Shown here in pieces: positions 1 through 8,960 of a stretch of 35,923 nucleotides of DNA. Position numbers and translations under genes: made by a program. The stretch's first letter is position 1. Each line of letters opens with the position of its first letter. The notes beneath the pieces were generated by a model. The model did no database searches and was not told the DNA's origin. It worked only from the letters and a program-made list of their open reading frames with translations. Source of the stretch: Rubrivivax sp. (lineage in GTDB: Bacteria; Pseudomonadota; Gammaproteobacteria; Burkholderiales; Burkholderiaceae_C); assembly GCA_026125665.1 (NCBI GenBank), contig JAHCKS010000050.1, forward strand, positions 1 to 35,923, written 5' to 3'.

Positions 1-118
1 CGGCTGTCCGCCGCGGGGGGCGCGGTGACCGGCATCGCGCTGAGCGTCGCGCGCGGCCGCGACCGCAACGGGCCGCTCCCGTTCGGCCCCGGCCGCGCCG
101 CGGCCGGCTGCGGCGACC

Positions 119-412
119 GTGCCGACAGCGCCGGCAGCGCCGTCAGTGCCAGGCACTCCTCCTGCGGCCACGCCCGCGCCGGCCCGGCCCACGCCGCTGG
201 ACCAGCTGGCGCCGGCGCAGCGCGCCGAGCTGCCTCAGATGCGCATCGGCGGCGCGATCTACTCCGACCAGCCGGCCAGCCGCTTCATCGTCATCAACGG
301 CCTCGTCGTGCGCGAAGGCGAGACGGCGGCACCGGGTGTCGTGCTGGAGCGCATCGCGCCGAAGTCGGCGGTGATCCGCTGGCGCGACCTGCGCATCGAG
401 ATGCCGATCTGA
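119..412 (+). CDS. gspB: Type II secretion GspB, C-terminal domain (5' end cut or frameshifted)
   Basis: The last ~60 residues (LPQMRIGGAIYSDQPASRF, then VINGLVVREGE and a final KSAVIRWRDLRIEMPI) match the C-terminal periplasmic domain of GspB, an inner-membrane partner of GspA in the type II secretion system. Before it lies an Ala/Pro-rich linker, as is usual for GspB. This frame is open only from about base 44: in-frame stops are seen at 26-28 and 41-43, so the expected N-terminal cytoplasmic part and membrane helix are not joined to it here. Frame 1 at 1-50 reads a hydrophobic stretch (GGAVTGIALSVA) that could be the end of the membrane helix, so a one-base slip near base 40-60 is possible. 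The GTG at 119 is only the first start codon left in frame, not a convincing true start. Confidence 0.6.
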   Translation: MPTAPAAPSVPGTPPAATPAPARPTPLDQLAPAQRAELPQMRIGGAIYSDQPASRFIVINGLVVREGETAAPGVVLERIAPKSAVIRWRDLRIEMPI

Positions 413-514
413 AGGTCCGGCGCCCGGCCGCCATGGCGCGCCGCGTGCCCGCGGCTGCGCCTCGGGGCACGCCGGTACCCTTCAGTGCGTGCCGGGCGTG
501 CCGAAAAGAACGTC

Positions 515-823
515 ATGCCCTCCTTCGCATCCTTGCCCGCCGTCGCCCTGTCCGGCCTCGAGGCGTCCCGGCAGACGCTCGCCGCGGCGGCCCACAACAT
601 CGCCAACGCGCACACACCCGGGTTCAGGCGGCTGGAGGTCGAACGGGCCAGCGCACCGGCCGGCGGGGTGACCGTGACCTTGTCGCAGCAGCGCGAGGAG
701 GGCAACGACCTGGTGGCCGACGTCGTGACGACGATCGAGGCTCGGGTCGAGTTCGAAGCCGGCATCGCCGTGCTGAAGGCACACGACCGCACCGTCGGGG
801 CCCTGCTCGACGCCGTGGCCTGA
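515..823 (+). CDS. Miniature flagellar basal-body rod-like protein
   Basis: This 102-residue protein starts with ALSGLEASRQTLAAAAHNIA followed by NAHTPGFRR, the N-terminal signature of flagellar rod and hook proteins (FlgB/C/E/F/G). It ends with DVVTTIEARVEFEAGIAVLK and a leucine-containing tail, the heptad helix that forms the C-terminal D0 part of the same family. Only some 35 residues separate the two helices, so it is essentially a D0-only version, shorter than FlgB or FlgC (about 130-140). The ATG at 515 is preferred over an upstream GTG at 485 because homology begins just after it. No other flagellar gene is near, so it may be an orphan rod-like protein rather than a true rod subunit. 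Family assignment is firm, function is not. Confidence 0.75.
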   Translation: MPSFASLPAVALSGLEASRQTLAAAAHNIANAHTPGFRRLEVERASAPAGGVTVTLSQQREEGNDLVADVVTTIEARVEFEAGIAVLKAHDRTVGALLDAVA

Positions 824-928
824 GCCCGCCCGGGTCCGCAGGGCCGCCCTGCGACGCCATGGCGCGGGGCGCCGCAGGGGCGAAAGCGACGCAAGGTACG
901 ATCGTCCGCAGGCAACACCACCCGGACC

Positions 929-1816
929 ATGCAGGGCGACGCCACGACAGTGAACTCCTCGCCGCCGGCGGCCGGTGAAGACACCCGGCACGGCAGCGCC
1001 GCTGCGGCGCGGCCGGGAGGCCGAAGCTGGCGCGTGGTGCCGGCCCTCAAGCTCTCTGTCGTCTGGCACGGGGCGGCCGGCGCGGCGGCGGTGCTCGACC
1101 CGCCGTTGTGGCCCTGGGCCGCGGGGGCCGTTGCCGCCAACCACCTGTGGCTTCTCTCCGGCGGCCTGAACCCGCGTTCTAGCCTGCTCGGAGCCAACCT
1201 CGTGCGGCTTCCCGCCGCGGCCGCGGCGCGGCGCCAGGTGGCGCTGACCTTCGACGACGGCCCGGACGCCGAGGCCACGCCGCGCGTGCTGGACCTGCTC
1301 GATGCCGCCGGCGCACGCGCCACCTTCTTCTGCATCGGCCACCGCGCCCGGCAGAGGCCGGCGCTGGTGCGCGAGATCGTCGCGCGCGGCCATGCGGTCG
1401 AGAACCACGGCGACTCGCACTCCAGGGCCACCGCCATGTTCGGCTACGCGCGGCTGCGCGCCGACATCGTCGCGGCCCAGGAGACGCTGGCCGACATCAC
1501 CGGGCGGCGCCCGCGCTGGTTCCGCCCGCTCGGCGGCTTCCGCAACCCGTGGCTGGACCCCATCCTGCACCAGCAGGACCTGCGGCTCGCCTGCTGGACA
1601 CGGCGCGGCCTGGACTCCGTGCGGCGCGATCCGCGGCCCGTCTACCGGCGCCTGACGCGCCGGCTGGGGCCGGGCGACATCCTGCTGCTGCACGACGGGG
1701 ACTCGGCGCGCACGGCCGCCGGCGTGCCCGTGTCGGTGGAAGTGCTGCCCCCCCTGCTGGCCGCGCTGCGCGCGGCGGAACTGCAGCCCGTGACGCTCGA
1801 CGAGGGCGCCGGGTAG
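929..1816 (+). CDS. Polysaccharide deacetylase (NodB homology), membrane-anchored
   Basis: This 295-residue protein has the NodB carbohydrate esterase 4 motifs: TFDDGP at 107-112 (catalytic Asp and metal Asp), NHGDSH at 159-164 (metal-binding His pair), RPLGGFRNP at 199-207 and LLHDGD at 253-258. Enzymes of this family remove N- or O-acetyl groups from sugars using a divalent metal. Residues 34-80 are hydrophobic and likely form one or two membrane segments, placing the catalytic domain at the envelope. A WTRRGLDS stretch (223-230) stands where many homologues have the W-S-x-D motif. It lies 116 bp upstream of a radical SAM gene on the same strand. The sugar substrate cannot be told from sequence. 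Confidence 0.85.
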   Translation: MQGDATTVNSSPPAAGEDTRHGSAAAARPGGRSWRVVPALKLSVVWHGAAGAAAVLDPPLWPWAAGAVAANHLWLLSGGLNPRSSLLGANLVRLPAAAAARRQVALTFDDGPDAEATPRVLDLLDAAGARATFFCIGHRARQRPALVREIVARGHAVENHGDSHSRATAMFGYARLRADIVAAQETLADITGRRPRWFRPLGGFRNPWLDPILHQQDLRLACWTRRGLDSVRRDPRPVYRRLTRRLGPGDILLLHDGDSARTAAGVPVSVEVLPPLLAALRAAELQPVTLDEGAG

Positions 1817-1932
1817 CGCCGCACGGGCTGGCCCGCCCTGTACGCAGGCGGCGACGGCGCGTATCGTCGGGCGCCCGGCCGGCAGACCGACAGGCTGGCA
1901 GGTCGCAAGGCGTACCGGAAACGGAGAACCGC

Positions 1933-3606
1933 ATGCGCGTCACGCTCGTTCACCCCGCGGGCTTCAACTTCGTGCCGGGCCAGCCCGACTTCGCGATGCT
2001 CGCCAACCGCATGGCGCCGGTGGGCATCATGCAGCTGGCCAGCTGGCTCGAGAAACACGGCCACCCGACGCAGCTGCACGACTGCCTCGGGCCTTTCGCG
2101 CCGCCGGGCATCGAGGCCAACGCCGAGATCGTGCTGGCGACCGACCCCGAGCTCGTCGGCTTCTCGGCCACCACCTCCAGCTTCATGGACGCGGCCGACA
2201 TGGCCGAGTACATCAAGCGCAAGCGCCCGCACGTCAAGATCGTCGTCGGCAACGTGCACGTCTCGTCGCTCGGCACGCCGGTGCTCGACCACTTCCCGGA
2301 GATCGACTACCTGATCATCGGCGAAGGCGAGGGAGCGCTGCTCGACCTGTGCGAGGGCAAGGCACTGTCCGACGTGAGCAACCTGTGCTGGCGCGACGGC
2401 ACCGGCCGCGCCATCTTCAACGAGCGGCGCAGCCGCATCATCGAGCTCGACGAGCTGCCGTTCCCGGCCTACGAGAAGCTGCGCGGCTTCCCGCGCGACT
2501 ACCACATGCCGCTGTTCACCTACGAGCTGCGCTACGGCGCGACGATGGTGGGCTCGCGCGGCTGCCCCTACACCTGCTCGTTCTGCGACCGCACGGTGTT
2601 CGAGCGCCTGTACAAGACCAACTCGCCCGAGTACACGTACGAGCACATGTTGTACCTGCGCGACCGTTTCGGCGTGCACCACATCAACTTCTACGACGAC
2701 CTGTTCACCGCCAGCAAGAAGCGCGTCGAAGGCCTCACCGAGCTGCTCATCACCAAGCCGCTGAAGATGCAGTTCAACTGCGCCATCCGCGCCGGCCACA
2801 CCTCGCCCGAGATGCTGCGGCGGCTGAAGAGGGCCGGCGCGCTGATGGTGTCGCTCGGCATCGAGTCCGCGGACCCCGAGATGATGCTGCGCCACAAGGC
2901 GGGCGTGACGCTGGACCAGGTGCGCCAGACGGTGCACGACATCCACGCCGCCGGCCTGCGCGCCAAGGGCCTGTTCATCTTCGGCATGCCCGGCGAGACC
3001 GAGCAGACCTTCCGCACCACGAGCGACTTCATCCTCGAGCTCGGCCTGGACGAGATGAACATGACCAAGTTCGCGCCGCTGCACGGCGCGCCGATCTGGG
3101 AGGAGGCGCTCTCGGGCGAATCGGGCGAGTTCGACGAGGACTGGCGGCTGATGAACTGCCTGAACTTCGTCTACAAGCCGCACGCCTTCAAGACGCGCGA
3201 GGAGATGGACGCGCTCTACAACTGGCACGTCATGCGCTTCTACAACAGCCGCCAGTACCACAGGAAGTTCGTGCGCCGGCTGTGGCAGCACCGCTGGAGC
3301 CTGTGGCACGTGGCCAAGCACCTGCCGCAGACGATTGCCGCGATGCGTTACTTCAACAAGAACAAGGCCGAGCTCGAGCGCATCAAGCGGGAGTTCAAGC
3401 GCCACCCGCGCCAGCCGGTGGGCCTGATGCCGGTGCTGAGCCCCGAGATCGCCGCCGACAACATCGCCGCGATGCAGCGCGACGGCCGGCACGAACCGGT
3501 CAACCTGAAGCCGGTGAAGATGACCTGGGCGCGCGCGCCGCTGGCCGAGGTGCCCACGGGCCGGACCGCCGCAGAGGCACAGGAGACCGGCTCGCGCGTC
3601 GCCTGA
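1933..3606 (+). CDS. B12-binding radical SAM protein
   Basis: This 557-residue protein has an N-terminal cobalamin-binding-type Rossmann fold (about 1-150) followed by a radical SAM barrel with the cluster motif CPYTCSFC (Cys211, Cys215, Cys218). The GSRGCPYTCSFCDR context and the later SLGIESADPEMM and GLFIFGMPGETEQTF stretches are typical of class B (cobalamin-type) radical SAM enzymes, which often methylate or rearrange unactivated carbons. The classical DxHxxG cobalamin motif is not obvious, as in many members. The C-terminal 140 residues are basic and helical. The ATG at 1933 is chosen because GGAG sits 7 bases upstream and homology begins at once (MRVTLVHP); a longer open frame upstream overlaps the deacetylase gene and is not used. 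Substrate unknown; the neighbour suggests envelope glycan or lipid modification. Confidence 0.85.
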   Translation: MRVTLVHPAGFNFVPGQPDFAMLANRMAPVGIMQLASWLEKHGHPTQLHDCLGPFAPPGIEANAEIVLATDPELVGFSATTSSFMDAADMAEYIKRKRPHVKIVVGNVHVSSLGTPVLDHFPEIDYLIIGEGEGALLDLCEGKALSDVSNLCWRDGTGRAIFNERRSRIIELDELPFPAYEKLRGFPRDYHMPLFTYELRYGATMVGSRGCPYTCSFCDRTVFERLYKTNSPEYTYEHMLYLRDRFGVHHINFYDDLFTASKKRVEGLTELLITKPLKMQFNCAIRAGHTSPEMLRRLKRAGALMVSLGIESADPEMMLRHKAGVTLDQVRQTVHDIHAAGLRAKGLFIFGMPGETEQTFRTTSDFILELGLDEMNMTKFAPLHGAPIWEEALSGESGEFDEDWRLMNCLNFVYKPHAFKTREEMDALYNWHVMRFYNSRQYHRKFVRRLWQHRWSLWHVAKHLPQTIAAMRYFNKNKAELERIKREFKRHPRQPVGLMPVLSPEIAADNIAAMQRDGRHEPVNLKPVKMTWARAPLAEVPTGRTAAEAQETGSRVA

Positions 3607-3892
3607 GCGATCGCGCTCCCGAGGCTGTGCGCCGGCCGCGCGGGTTGTGCCGGCGTGCGTGGCTGGCCGGGCGTGCCGGCCGGCACACCATGGGTGGCTC
3701 GTACCACGTCGCGATCAGTCGATCAGATTGGTTCTGACGAGATCGCAGTCCGATGGGCGGTGGCGGGATCGGGCCGGCGGCCTCGGCGCGCGCCACGGTC
3801 GCGGCGTTTGCGTTTCGCATGTGGCACGGCGCGCCGCGCAGGTGCGCCTTATCCGCACTCGACTTCCAGCCTCTCCGAACGCGAACTCGGGT

Positions 3893-5965
3893 TCAGGCGG
3901 CGAGCGCCTCGTGCTGCACCGCGGCGGGCGCCGACGCCGGCAAGCCCGCCATCAGCGCTGCATGCGCGGCCAGCTCCATCGGCCGGTGGAAGTGGAAGCC
4001 CTGCAGCCAGTTGCATCCCAGCCGCTCCAGCGCCAGCGCCTGCTCGGCCGTCTCCACGCCCTCGGCGATGACGGTGAGCTTGAGGCTCTTGCCGATGTCG
4101 ATGATGGCGCCCAGCGTGCTGGGCCCCAGCGCCAGGCCCTCGGTGTCGCGCACGAAGGCGCGGTCGATCTTCAGGATGTCGAACGGCAGCGACTTCAGCA
4201 TCCAGATGCTCGAGTAGCCGGTGCCGAAGTCGTCCAGCGCGAGGCGGAAGCCGAGCGAGCGCAGGTGCTGCAGCACCGCCTTGGCCTTCTCGGCGTCCTC
4301 CATCACCGCCGACTCGGTGACCTCGAGCACGATGCTCGAGGGCGGGCAGCCGGTGTGGGCGAGCACCATCTCGACGCTGCGCGCGTAGTTCACGTGCATC
4401 AGCTGGCGCGGCGAGACGTTGACGCTCACCGGCAGTGGCGTGCCCGACTCGTGCAGGCGGCGCGCATGCCGGCAGGCCTGCTCGAGCACCCAGTGGCCGA
4501 CCTGCAGGATCTGGCCCGTCTTCTCGGCCACGTCGATGAAGCCGGCCGGCGACAGCAGCTGGCCTTCGCGCGTGCGCAGCCGCACGAGCGCCTCGGCCAG
4601 CACCGGCTGCCTGCTGCGCGCGTCGACGATCGGCTGCACGTGCAGCACCAGCCGCTCTTCCTGCAGCGCCAGCGCCAGCGCGCGCTCGGTGTCGAAGTCG
4701 CGGCGCATCGAGTCGACGTGGCTGCCGTTGTAGACGATGGCGAGGTTGCCGCCCTGGCGCTTGGCGGCGTACATCGCGCGGTCGGCGCGCATCATCAGCT
4801 CGTCGGGGGCGACATCCGGCGAGTCGCCGAGCACGATGCCGATGGAGGTGCGCGGGTGCAGCAGCGCGCCTTCGCACGACCACGGCTGGCTCACCGCGTC
4901 GAGGATGCGCGCCGCGACGCCGCGCGCGTCGTCCTCGCTGGCCACGCCCTCGAACAGCGCCACGAACTCGTCGCCGCCGATGCGCGCCAGCGTGTCGCCC
5001 GGGCGCAGGATCGACTGCACGCGCCGCGCCGTCTCGACGAGGTACTGGTCGCCGGCGGCATGGCCGAGCGAGTCGTTGACCTGCTTGAACCGGTCGAGGT
5101 CGAACAGGAACAGCACGAAGGGCCGCTCGCCGCTGCCGGCGCGCAGCCGCTCCAGCGAAGCGACGAGCGCGGCGCGGTTGGGCAGCCCGGTGAGGTGGTC
5201 GGTGAGCGCGGCGCGCGTCAGTCGCTCGCGCAGCTCGTTGCGCGCCTCGACGTTGCGCGACATGCTGATCGTCTCGACGACGCGGCCGTTCAGCCCGTAG
5301 GCGTGGCGCAGCGACATCTCCAGCGTCACGTAGCGGCCGTCCTTGTGCCGCCAATGTCCTTCGAGCAGCACGGCGCAGTGCGAGCGCGCCGCGGCCTTCA
5401 ACTGCGTGTTCCAGGGCGCCTTCTCGCTGGGCAGCTGCAGGTCGGTGATGCGGGTGCCCAGCAGTTCCTCGGGCGCCCAGCCCAGGTGGTGGCGCACGGC
5501 CGGCGACACGTACTTGACGACACCCTGCGCGTCGACCTGCATCAGGATGTCCTCGGTGTGCAGCTCCATGAAGGCGTAGCGCTGCACGCGCTCGGCCAGC
5601 GCCGCTTCGCGCCGCTGCATCTCGGCGAAGACGCTCTCGTAGCCGCGCACCAGCGGCTGCAGCGGCGCGGCGAGGCCGGCCACCGAGCCTTTGGCGAGCG
5701 GCAGCCGGAACTCGGCCAGCTGCGCCAGCGAGCGCTCCATCGCCTGCCGTTCGGCCGCGTGCGAGCGCCAGGCCAGCGCGCCGACCGCGGCCGTGCCCGC
5801 CGCCAGCAGCAGCGCCAGCGCCACCGAGGCGGGCTGCGAGGCCTGCACGGCGAGCACGACGTTGAAGGCGTGCGTGGCCAGCACGGCGGCGAGCAGGAAC
5901 GGAAGCGGCTTGCGCATGGCGTTCGGCGTCGAACCCGGTGTGCGGCGCCACCTCTCGGTGGCCAT
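3893..5965 (-). CDS. PAS-GGDEF-EAL cyclic-di-GMP protein, membrane-bound
   Basis: The 690 residues run: two membrane helices (about 21-42 and 46-66), a coiled linker, a PAS domain (about 130-240), a GGDEF domain and an EAL domain. The diguanylate cyclase motif GGDEF is intact at 330-334, and the inhibitory-site motif RxxD (RPGD, 321-324) lies exactly five residues before it. The EAL domain keeps the key motifs: EAL at 458-460, NVSPRQL at 516-522, DDFGTGYSS at 578-586 and EGVET at 635-639. Both activities are therefore possible, with the balance probably set through the PAS domain. An alternative ATG at 5917 (MRKPLPFLL) starts right before the first helix; neither start has a clear ribosome site. 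The gene converges on the radical SAM gene. Confidence 0.9.
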   Translation of the reverse strand: MATERWRRTPGSTPNAMRKPLPFLLAAVLATHAFNVVLAVQASQPASVALALLLAAGTAAVGALAWRSHAAERQAMERSLAQLAEFRLPLAKGSVAGLAAPLQPLVRGYESVFAEMQRREAALAERVQRYAFMELHTEDILMQVDAQGVVKYVSPAVRHHLGWAPEELLGTRITDLQLPSEKAPWNTQLKAAARSHCAVLLEGHWRHKDGRYVTLEMSLRHAYGLNGRVVETISMSRNVEARNELRERLTRAALTDHLTGLPNRAALVASLERLRAGSGERPFVLFLFDLDRFKQVNDSLGHAAGDQYLVETARRVQSILRPGDTLARIGGDEFVALFEGVASEDDARGVAARILDAVSQPWSCEGALLHPRTSIGIVLGDSPDVAPDELMMRADRAMYAAKRQGGNLAIVYNGSHVDSMRRDFDTERALALALQEERLVLHVQPIVDARSRQPVLAEALVRLRTREGQLLSPAGFIDVAEKTGQILQVGHWVLEQACRHARRLHESGTPLPVSVNVSPRQLMHVNYARSVEMVLAHTGCPPSSIVLEVTESAVMEDAEKAKAVLQHLRSLGFRLALDDFGTGYSSIWMLKSLPFDILKIDRAFVRDTEGLALGPSTLGAIIDIGKSLKLTVIAEGVETAEQALALERLGCNWLQGFHFHRPMELAAHAALMAGLPASAPAAVQHEALAA

Positions 5966-6132
5966 GGTCGATCAGCGAGCGATATCGGCCGCTGCGGCGA
6001 AAAACGGAGACGGGTATCGCCCGAGGCCACGTTGGTGCCGCGCGGAGGGCGCCGCGGGCGTGGCGTGGGTCACGGCCGCGGCTTGCATCACCGGTCCGCG
6101 CCGCTGGCGGCGAGCGGCGCGGCCGCGCGCGC

Positions 6133-7227
6133 TCAGGCCCGTCCCGGGGCCGCCCTGCGGCGGCGCGAGGCGGCCACCGAGCGCAGCGCGGGCCCGAGGA
6201 CCGACGGCGCGAAGATCTCGCGCAGGTGGGCCAGGCTGCGGTAGGCAACGACGTCGTGCACCCAGCCGTAGCGCAGGAAGTGCTCGAACATGCCGTACAG
6301 CGGCTTGCCCTCGCGCAGCAGGGGCACCACGGGCAGAGATGGCAGGTTGGGGACGATGAAGCTCAGCTCCTGCGCCACGCTCTTCGCGTCGGTGAGGTCG
6401 ACGATGACGAACGACGTGATGTGGGCCAGACCCACCACCGTCTCGGTCAGGTCGCGGTCGGGCGCCGGCGGGAAGTCGAACACCATCGGCACCAGGTTGT
6501 GCGCCAGCAGCAGCTCGCGCAGCGTGTTCAACGCCGCGATGCGCGGGCGCGTGAAGCGGCCGAGCAGCAGCACCGTGCGCGTCGCGGTGGTGCGCAGCAG
6601 GCTGGCGATGTTGCGGTTGTCCAGCAGCACGAACAGCAGCTGTGCGGCGAGCAGGTCGTCGACGGTGATGCGCGGCGGTCCGTCCGGGCGCGCCGCCAGC
6701 GCATCGGGCGCGGCCTGGATCATCAGCCGCGACTGGCTTGCCGGCGTGCCGACGAGCGACCAGGCGCCCAGGCCGTAGACCTGCGCGCCGTCGAGGATCG
6801 CGCCGTCGAGCTGCGCTTCGACGAAGGAGGCGTGGCGCAGGTTGGCACGGCCGAGGTTGGCCTCGTGCAGGCGGCTGCGCCGGAAGCTGGCGCAGCGGAA
6901 GTCGCCGTCCTGCAGCTTCGCGCCGGCGAGGTCCGCACGGCTGAAGATCGCGAAGCGCGCGCGGCAGCGCCGCAGGTCCGCGCCGCACAGGCTGGCGGCG
7001 CGCAGCACGGCCTCGTTCAGGCTGGCGCCGGCGAGGTGCGCGCCGTCCAGGCGGGCGCCGGCCAGTTGCGCATCGGCCAGGTCGAAGCCGGCCAGCCGCG
7101 CGCCGCGCAGGTCGGCACGCCGCAGGTCGGGGGCCACGTGCACGCCGCGCGCGCGCATCGAGCGGCGCCAGCGGTTCCAGGCCTCGCGGCCCTGCGCGAG
7201 TCTGTCCAGCACCTGCCGGTCCGCCAT
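6133..7227 (-). CDS. Pentapeptide-repeat protein with C-terminal Rossmann/NDT-TIR-like domain
   Basis: This 364-residue protein has about 23 pentapeptide repeats (A[D/N]LxxA pattern, residues 36-150, e.g. ADLRGARLAGFDLADAQLAG), which form a right-handed four-sided beta-helix. After a linker comes a compact domain (about 216-335) beginning RTVLLLGRFTRPRIAAL and continuing DLTETV and FVIVDLTDAKSVAQEL. Its beta-strand, glycine turn, helix pattern and the FVIVDLTDAKS strand resemble nucleoside 2-deoxyribosyltransferase/TIR-type folds; that resemblance is my inference. No membrane helix or signal peptide is seen. The start is well supported: GGGGAGG lies a few bases upstream of the ATG. It is divergent from the acyl-CoA synthetase and upstream of the GGDEF-EAL gene (167 bp gap). 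Confidence 0.8.
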   Translation of the reverse strand: MADRQVLDRLAQGREAWNRWRRSMRARGVHVAPDLRRADLRGARLAGFDLADAQLAGARLDGAHLAGASLNEAVLRAASLCGADLRRCRARFAIFSRADLAGAKLQDGDFRCASFRRSRLHEANLGRANLRHASFVEAQLDGAILDGAQVYGLGAWSLVGTPASQSRLMIQAAPDALAARPDGPPRITVDDLLAAQLLFVLLDNRNIASLLRTTATRTVLLLGRFTRPRIAALNTLRELLLAHNLVPMVFDFPPAPDRDLTETVVGLAHITSFVIVDLTDAKSVAQELSFIVPNLPSLPVVPLLREGKPLYGMFEHFLRYGWVHDVVAYRSLAHLREIFAPSVLGPALRSVAASRRRRAAPGRA

Positions 7228-7362
7228 CGCTGCCTCCCCGGGGCTGTACGGCAGGCCCAGTCTTCTCTGTCCGCGCCGGCAGCGCAAGCGTGGTGCGCGG
7301 CGGCTCGGGCAGCTTGGGGGGCGGGCGCTAGACTCGGCGCGCTCGAGGGGGCGATCGCCTTG

Positions 7363-8883
7363 ATGGAAACGATCCTGGACGCCGTCGCTCGCCATGCCGC
7401 CGGGCGCGGCGACGCGCGCGCCTACTGGACGCCGCGGCGCACGTGGACCAACGCCCAGCTGTGGGACGCGGCGGGCCGCGTGGCGGCCGGCCTGGCGCAG
7501 CAGGGCATCGGGCGCGGCGACCGCGTCGCCTGCCTCACGAAGCACACCGCCGAGTGCGTGGCGCTCGTGCTCGGCGCCTGCCGCATCGGCGCGGTGTGCA
7601 TGCCGGTCAACTGGCGCCTGGCACCGTCTGAGATCGCGTGGATCGTCGCCGACGGCCGCGCCCGCTTCATGATGGCCGACCGCGCGTTCGCCGGCGCGGC
7701 CGGTGCGGCGCAGCTCGTGACCGAAGACTTCGACGAGTGGGTGCACGGCCTCGCGCCGCTGCCACGGTCGGCAGGCGTCGCGGCGGCGCCCGACGACACC
7801 GCGCTGCAGCTCTACTCCTCGGGCACCACCGGGTTGCCGAAGGGCGTGGAGCTGACGCACGGCAACCTGGCCAGCGGCATGATGGGCGCGGTGCCGCGCG
7901 CCATCGGCTACCTCGGGGCGCCCGACGTGATGCTGAACGTGCTGCCCACGTACCACATCGCCGGCGTCGGCGTGGGGCTGCTGACGGCGACGCTGGGCGG
8001 CGCGAGCGTCTTCTACCCCGACTTCGACCCCGCGGCGGCGATCGCCGCCATCGCCGAACATCGCATCACGCATGCCTTCCTGGTGCCGGCGATGATCCAG
8101 TTCATGCTCGCCGTGCCCGGGGCGGCCGGTGCCGACTACTCGTCGCTGAAGGGCATCTCGTACGGCGCCTCGCCGATCTCGGACAAGGTGCTCGTCGAGG
8201 CGCTTCGCACGTTCAAGTGCCGCTTCATGCAGGTCTACGGGCTCACCGAGACGACCGGCGCCATCACCGTGCTGCCCCCCGAGGACCACGACCCCGACGG
8301 CCCGAAGCGGCACCTGCTGCGCTCGGCCGGCCGGCCGATCGACAACGTCGAGCTGCGCGTGGTGGGCCCGGGTGGTGAGCAGGACTGCGCCGAGGGCGAG
8401 GTCGGTGAGGTGCTGATCCGCAGCCCGCAGAACATGTTGGGCTACTGGGGCAACCCGCAGGCCACCGCCGCGGCCTTCCTGCCCGGCGGCTGGTTCCGCT
8501 CGGGCGATGCCGGCTACCTGAAGGGTGGTTATCTGTTCCTGCACGACCGCATCAAGGACATGATCATCTCGGGCGGCGAGAACATCTACCCGGCCGAGGT
8601 GGAGAACGTGCTGATGCAACACCCGGCGCTCGCCGACGGCGCGGTGATCGGCGTGCCCGACGAGCGCTGGGGCGAGGCGGTGAAGGCCTGCGTCGTGCTG
8701 AAGCCCGGCGCGCAGGCCACGGCGGCCGAGATCATCGGGTTCATGCGCGAGCGCCTCGCGCACTACAAGTGCCCGCAGACGGTGGACTTCCTCGAGGCGA
8801 TCCCGCGCAACCCCACGGGCAAGATGCTCAAGCGCGTGCTGCGCGAGCCGTACTGGCGCGGGCACGAGCGGCGCATTCACTGA
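7363..8883 (+). CDS. Acyl-CoA synthetase (ANL superfamily)
   Basis: This 506-residue enzyme has all core motifs of the ANL adenylating family: the P-loop YSSGTTGLPKGV (151-162), the aromatic motif YGLTET (292-297), SGD (380-382), the hinge region HDRIKDMIISGGENIYP (394-410) and the C-terminal catalytic Lys in PTGKML (Lys487). It would activate a carboxylic acid to an acyl-AMP and then an acyl-CoA. Overall it resembles the fatty-acid/long-chain acyl-CoA ligases used in beta-oxidation rather than acetyl-CoA synthetase. The ATG at 7363 is preceded by GAGGGGG about a dozen bases upstream; a TTG directly before it is in frame. A TAGACT -10-like hexamer lies at 7329-7334. No catabolic partner genes are adjacent, so the chain length is unknown. 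Confidence 0.9.
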   Translation: METILDAVARHAAGRGDARAYWTPRRTWTNAQLWDAAGRVAAGLAQQGIGRGDRVACLTKHTAECVALVLGACRIGAVCMPVNWRLAPSEIAWIVADGRARFMMADRAFAGAAGAAQLVTEDFDEWVHGLAPLPRSAGVAAAPDDTALQLYSSGTTGLPKGVELTHGNLASGMMGAVPRAIGYLGAPDVMLNVLPTYHIAGVGVGLLTATLGGASVFYPDFDPAAAIAAIAEHRITHAFLVPAMIQFMLAVPGAAGADYSSLKGISYGASPISDKVLVEALRTFKCRFMQVYGLTETTGAITVLPPEDHDPDGPKRHLLRSAGRPIDNVELRVVGPGGEQDCAEGEVGEVLIRSPQNMLGYWGNPQATAAAFLPGGWFRSGDAGYLKGGYLFLHDRIKDMIISGGENIYPAEVENVLMQHPALADGAVIGVPDERWGEAVKACVVLKPGAQATAAEIIGFMRERLAHYKCPQTVDFLEAIPRNPTGKMLKRVLREPYWRGHERRIH

Positions 8884-8960
8884 GTTGAGCATCCCAGGCC
8901 CGTGCCTGTGCCCGGCGTTGGCGAAGAAGCCGTGGGCGCCCCACGATCACGGCGCGCCTG

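Noticed and set aside
3607-3892. A promoter or small gene in the AT-richer patch near 3710-3750
   Set aside because: It lies between convergent genes, shows no ribosome site with a codon-biased frame, and the 14-bp palindrome at 3673-3686 alone is not enough.
5938-8883. A 981-codon open frame on the plus strand
   Set aside because: Its first ~475 codons are antisense to the pentapeptide gene and have no family features; only the part from 7363 is a real acyl-CoA synthetase.
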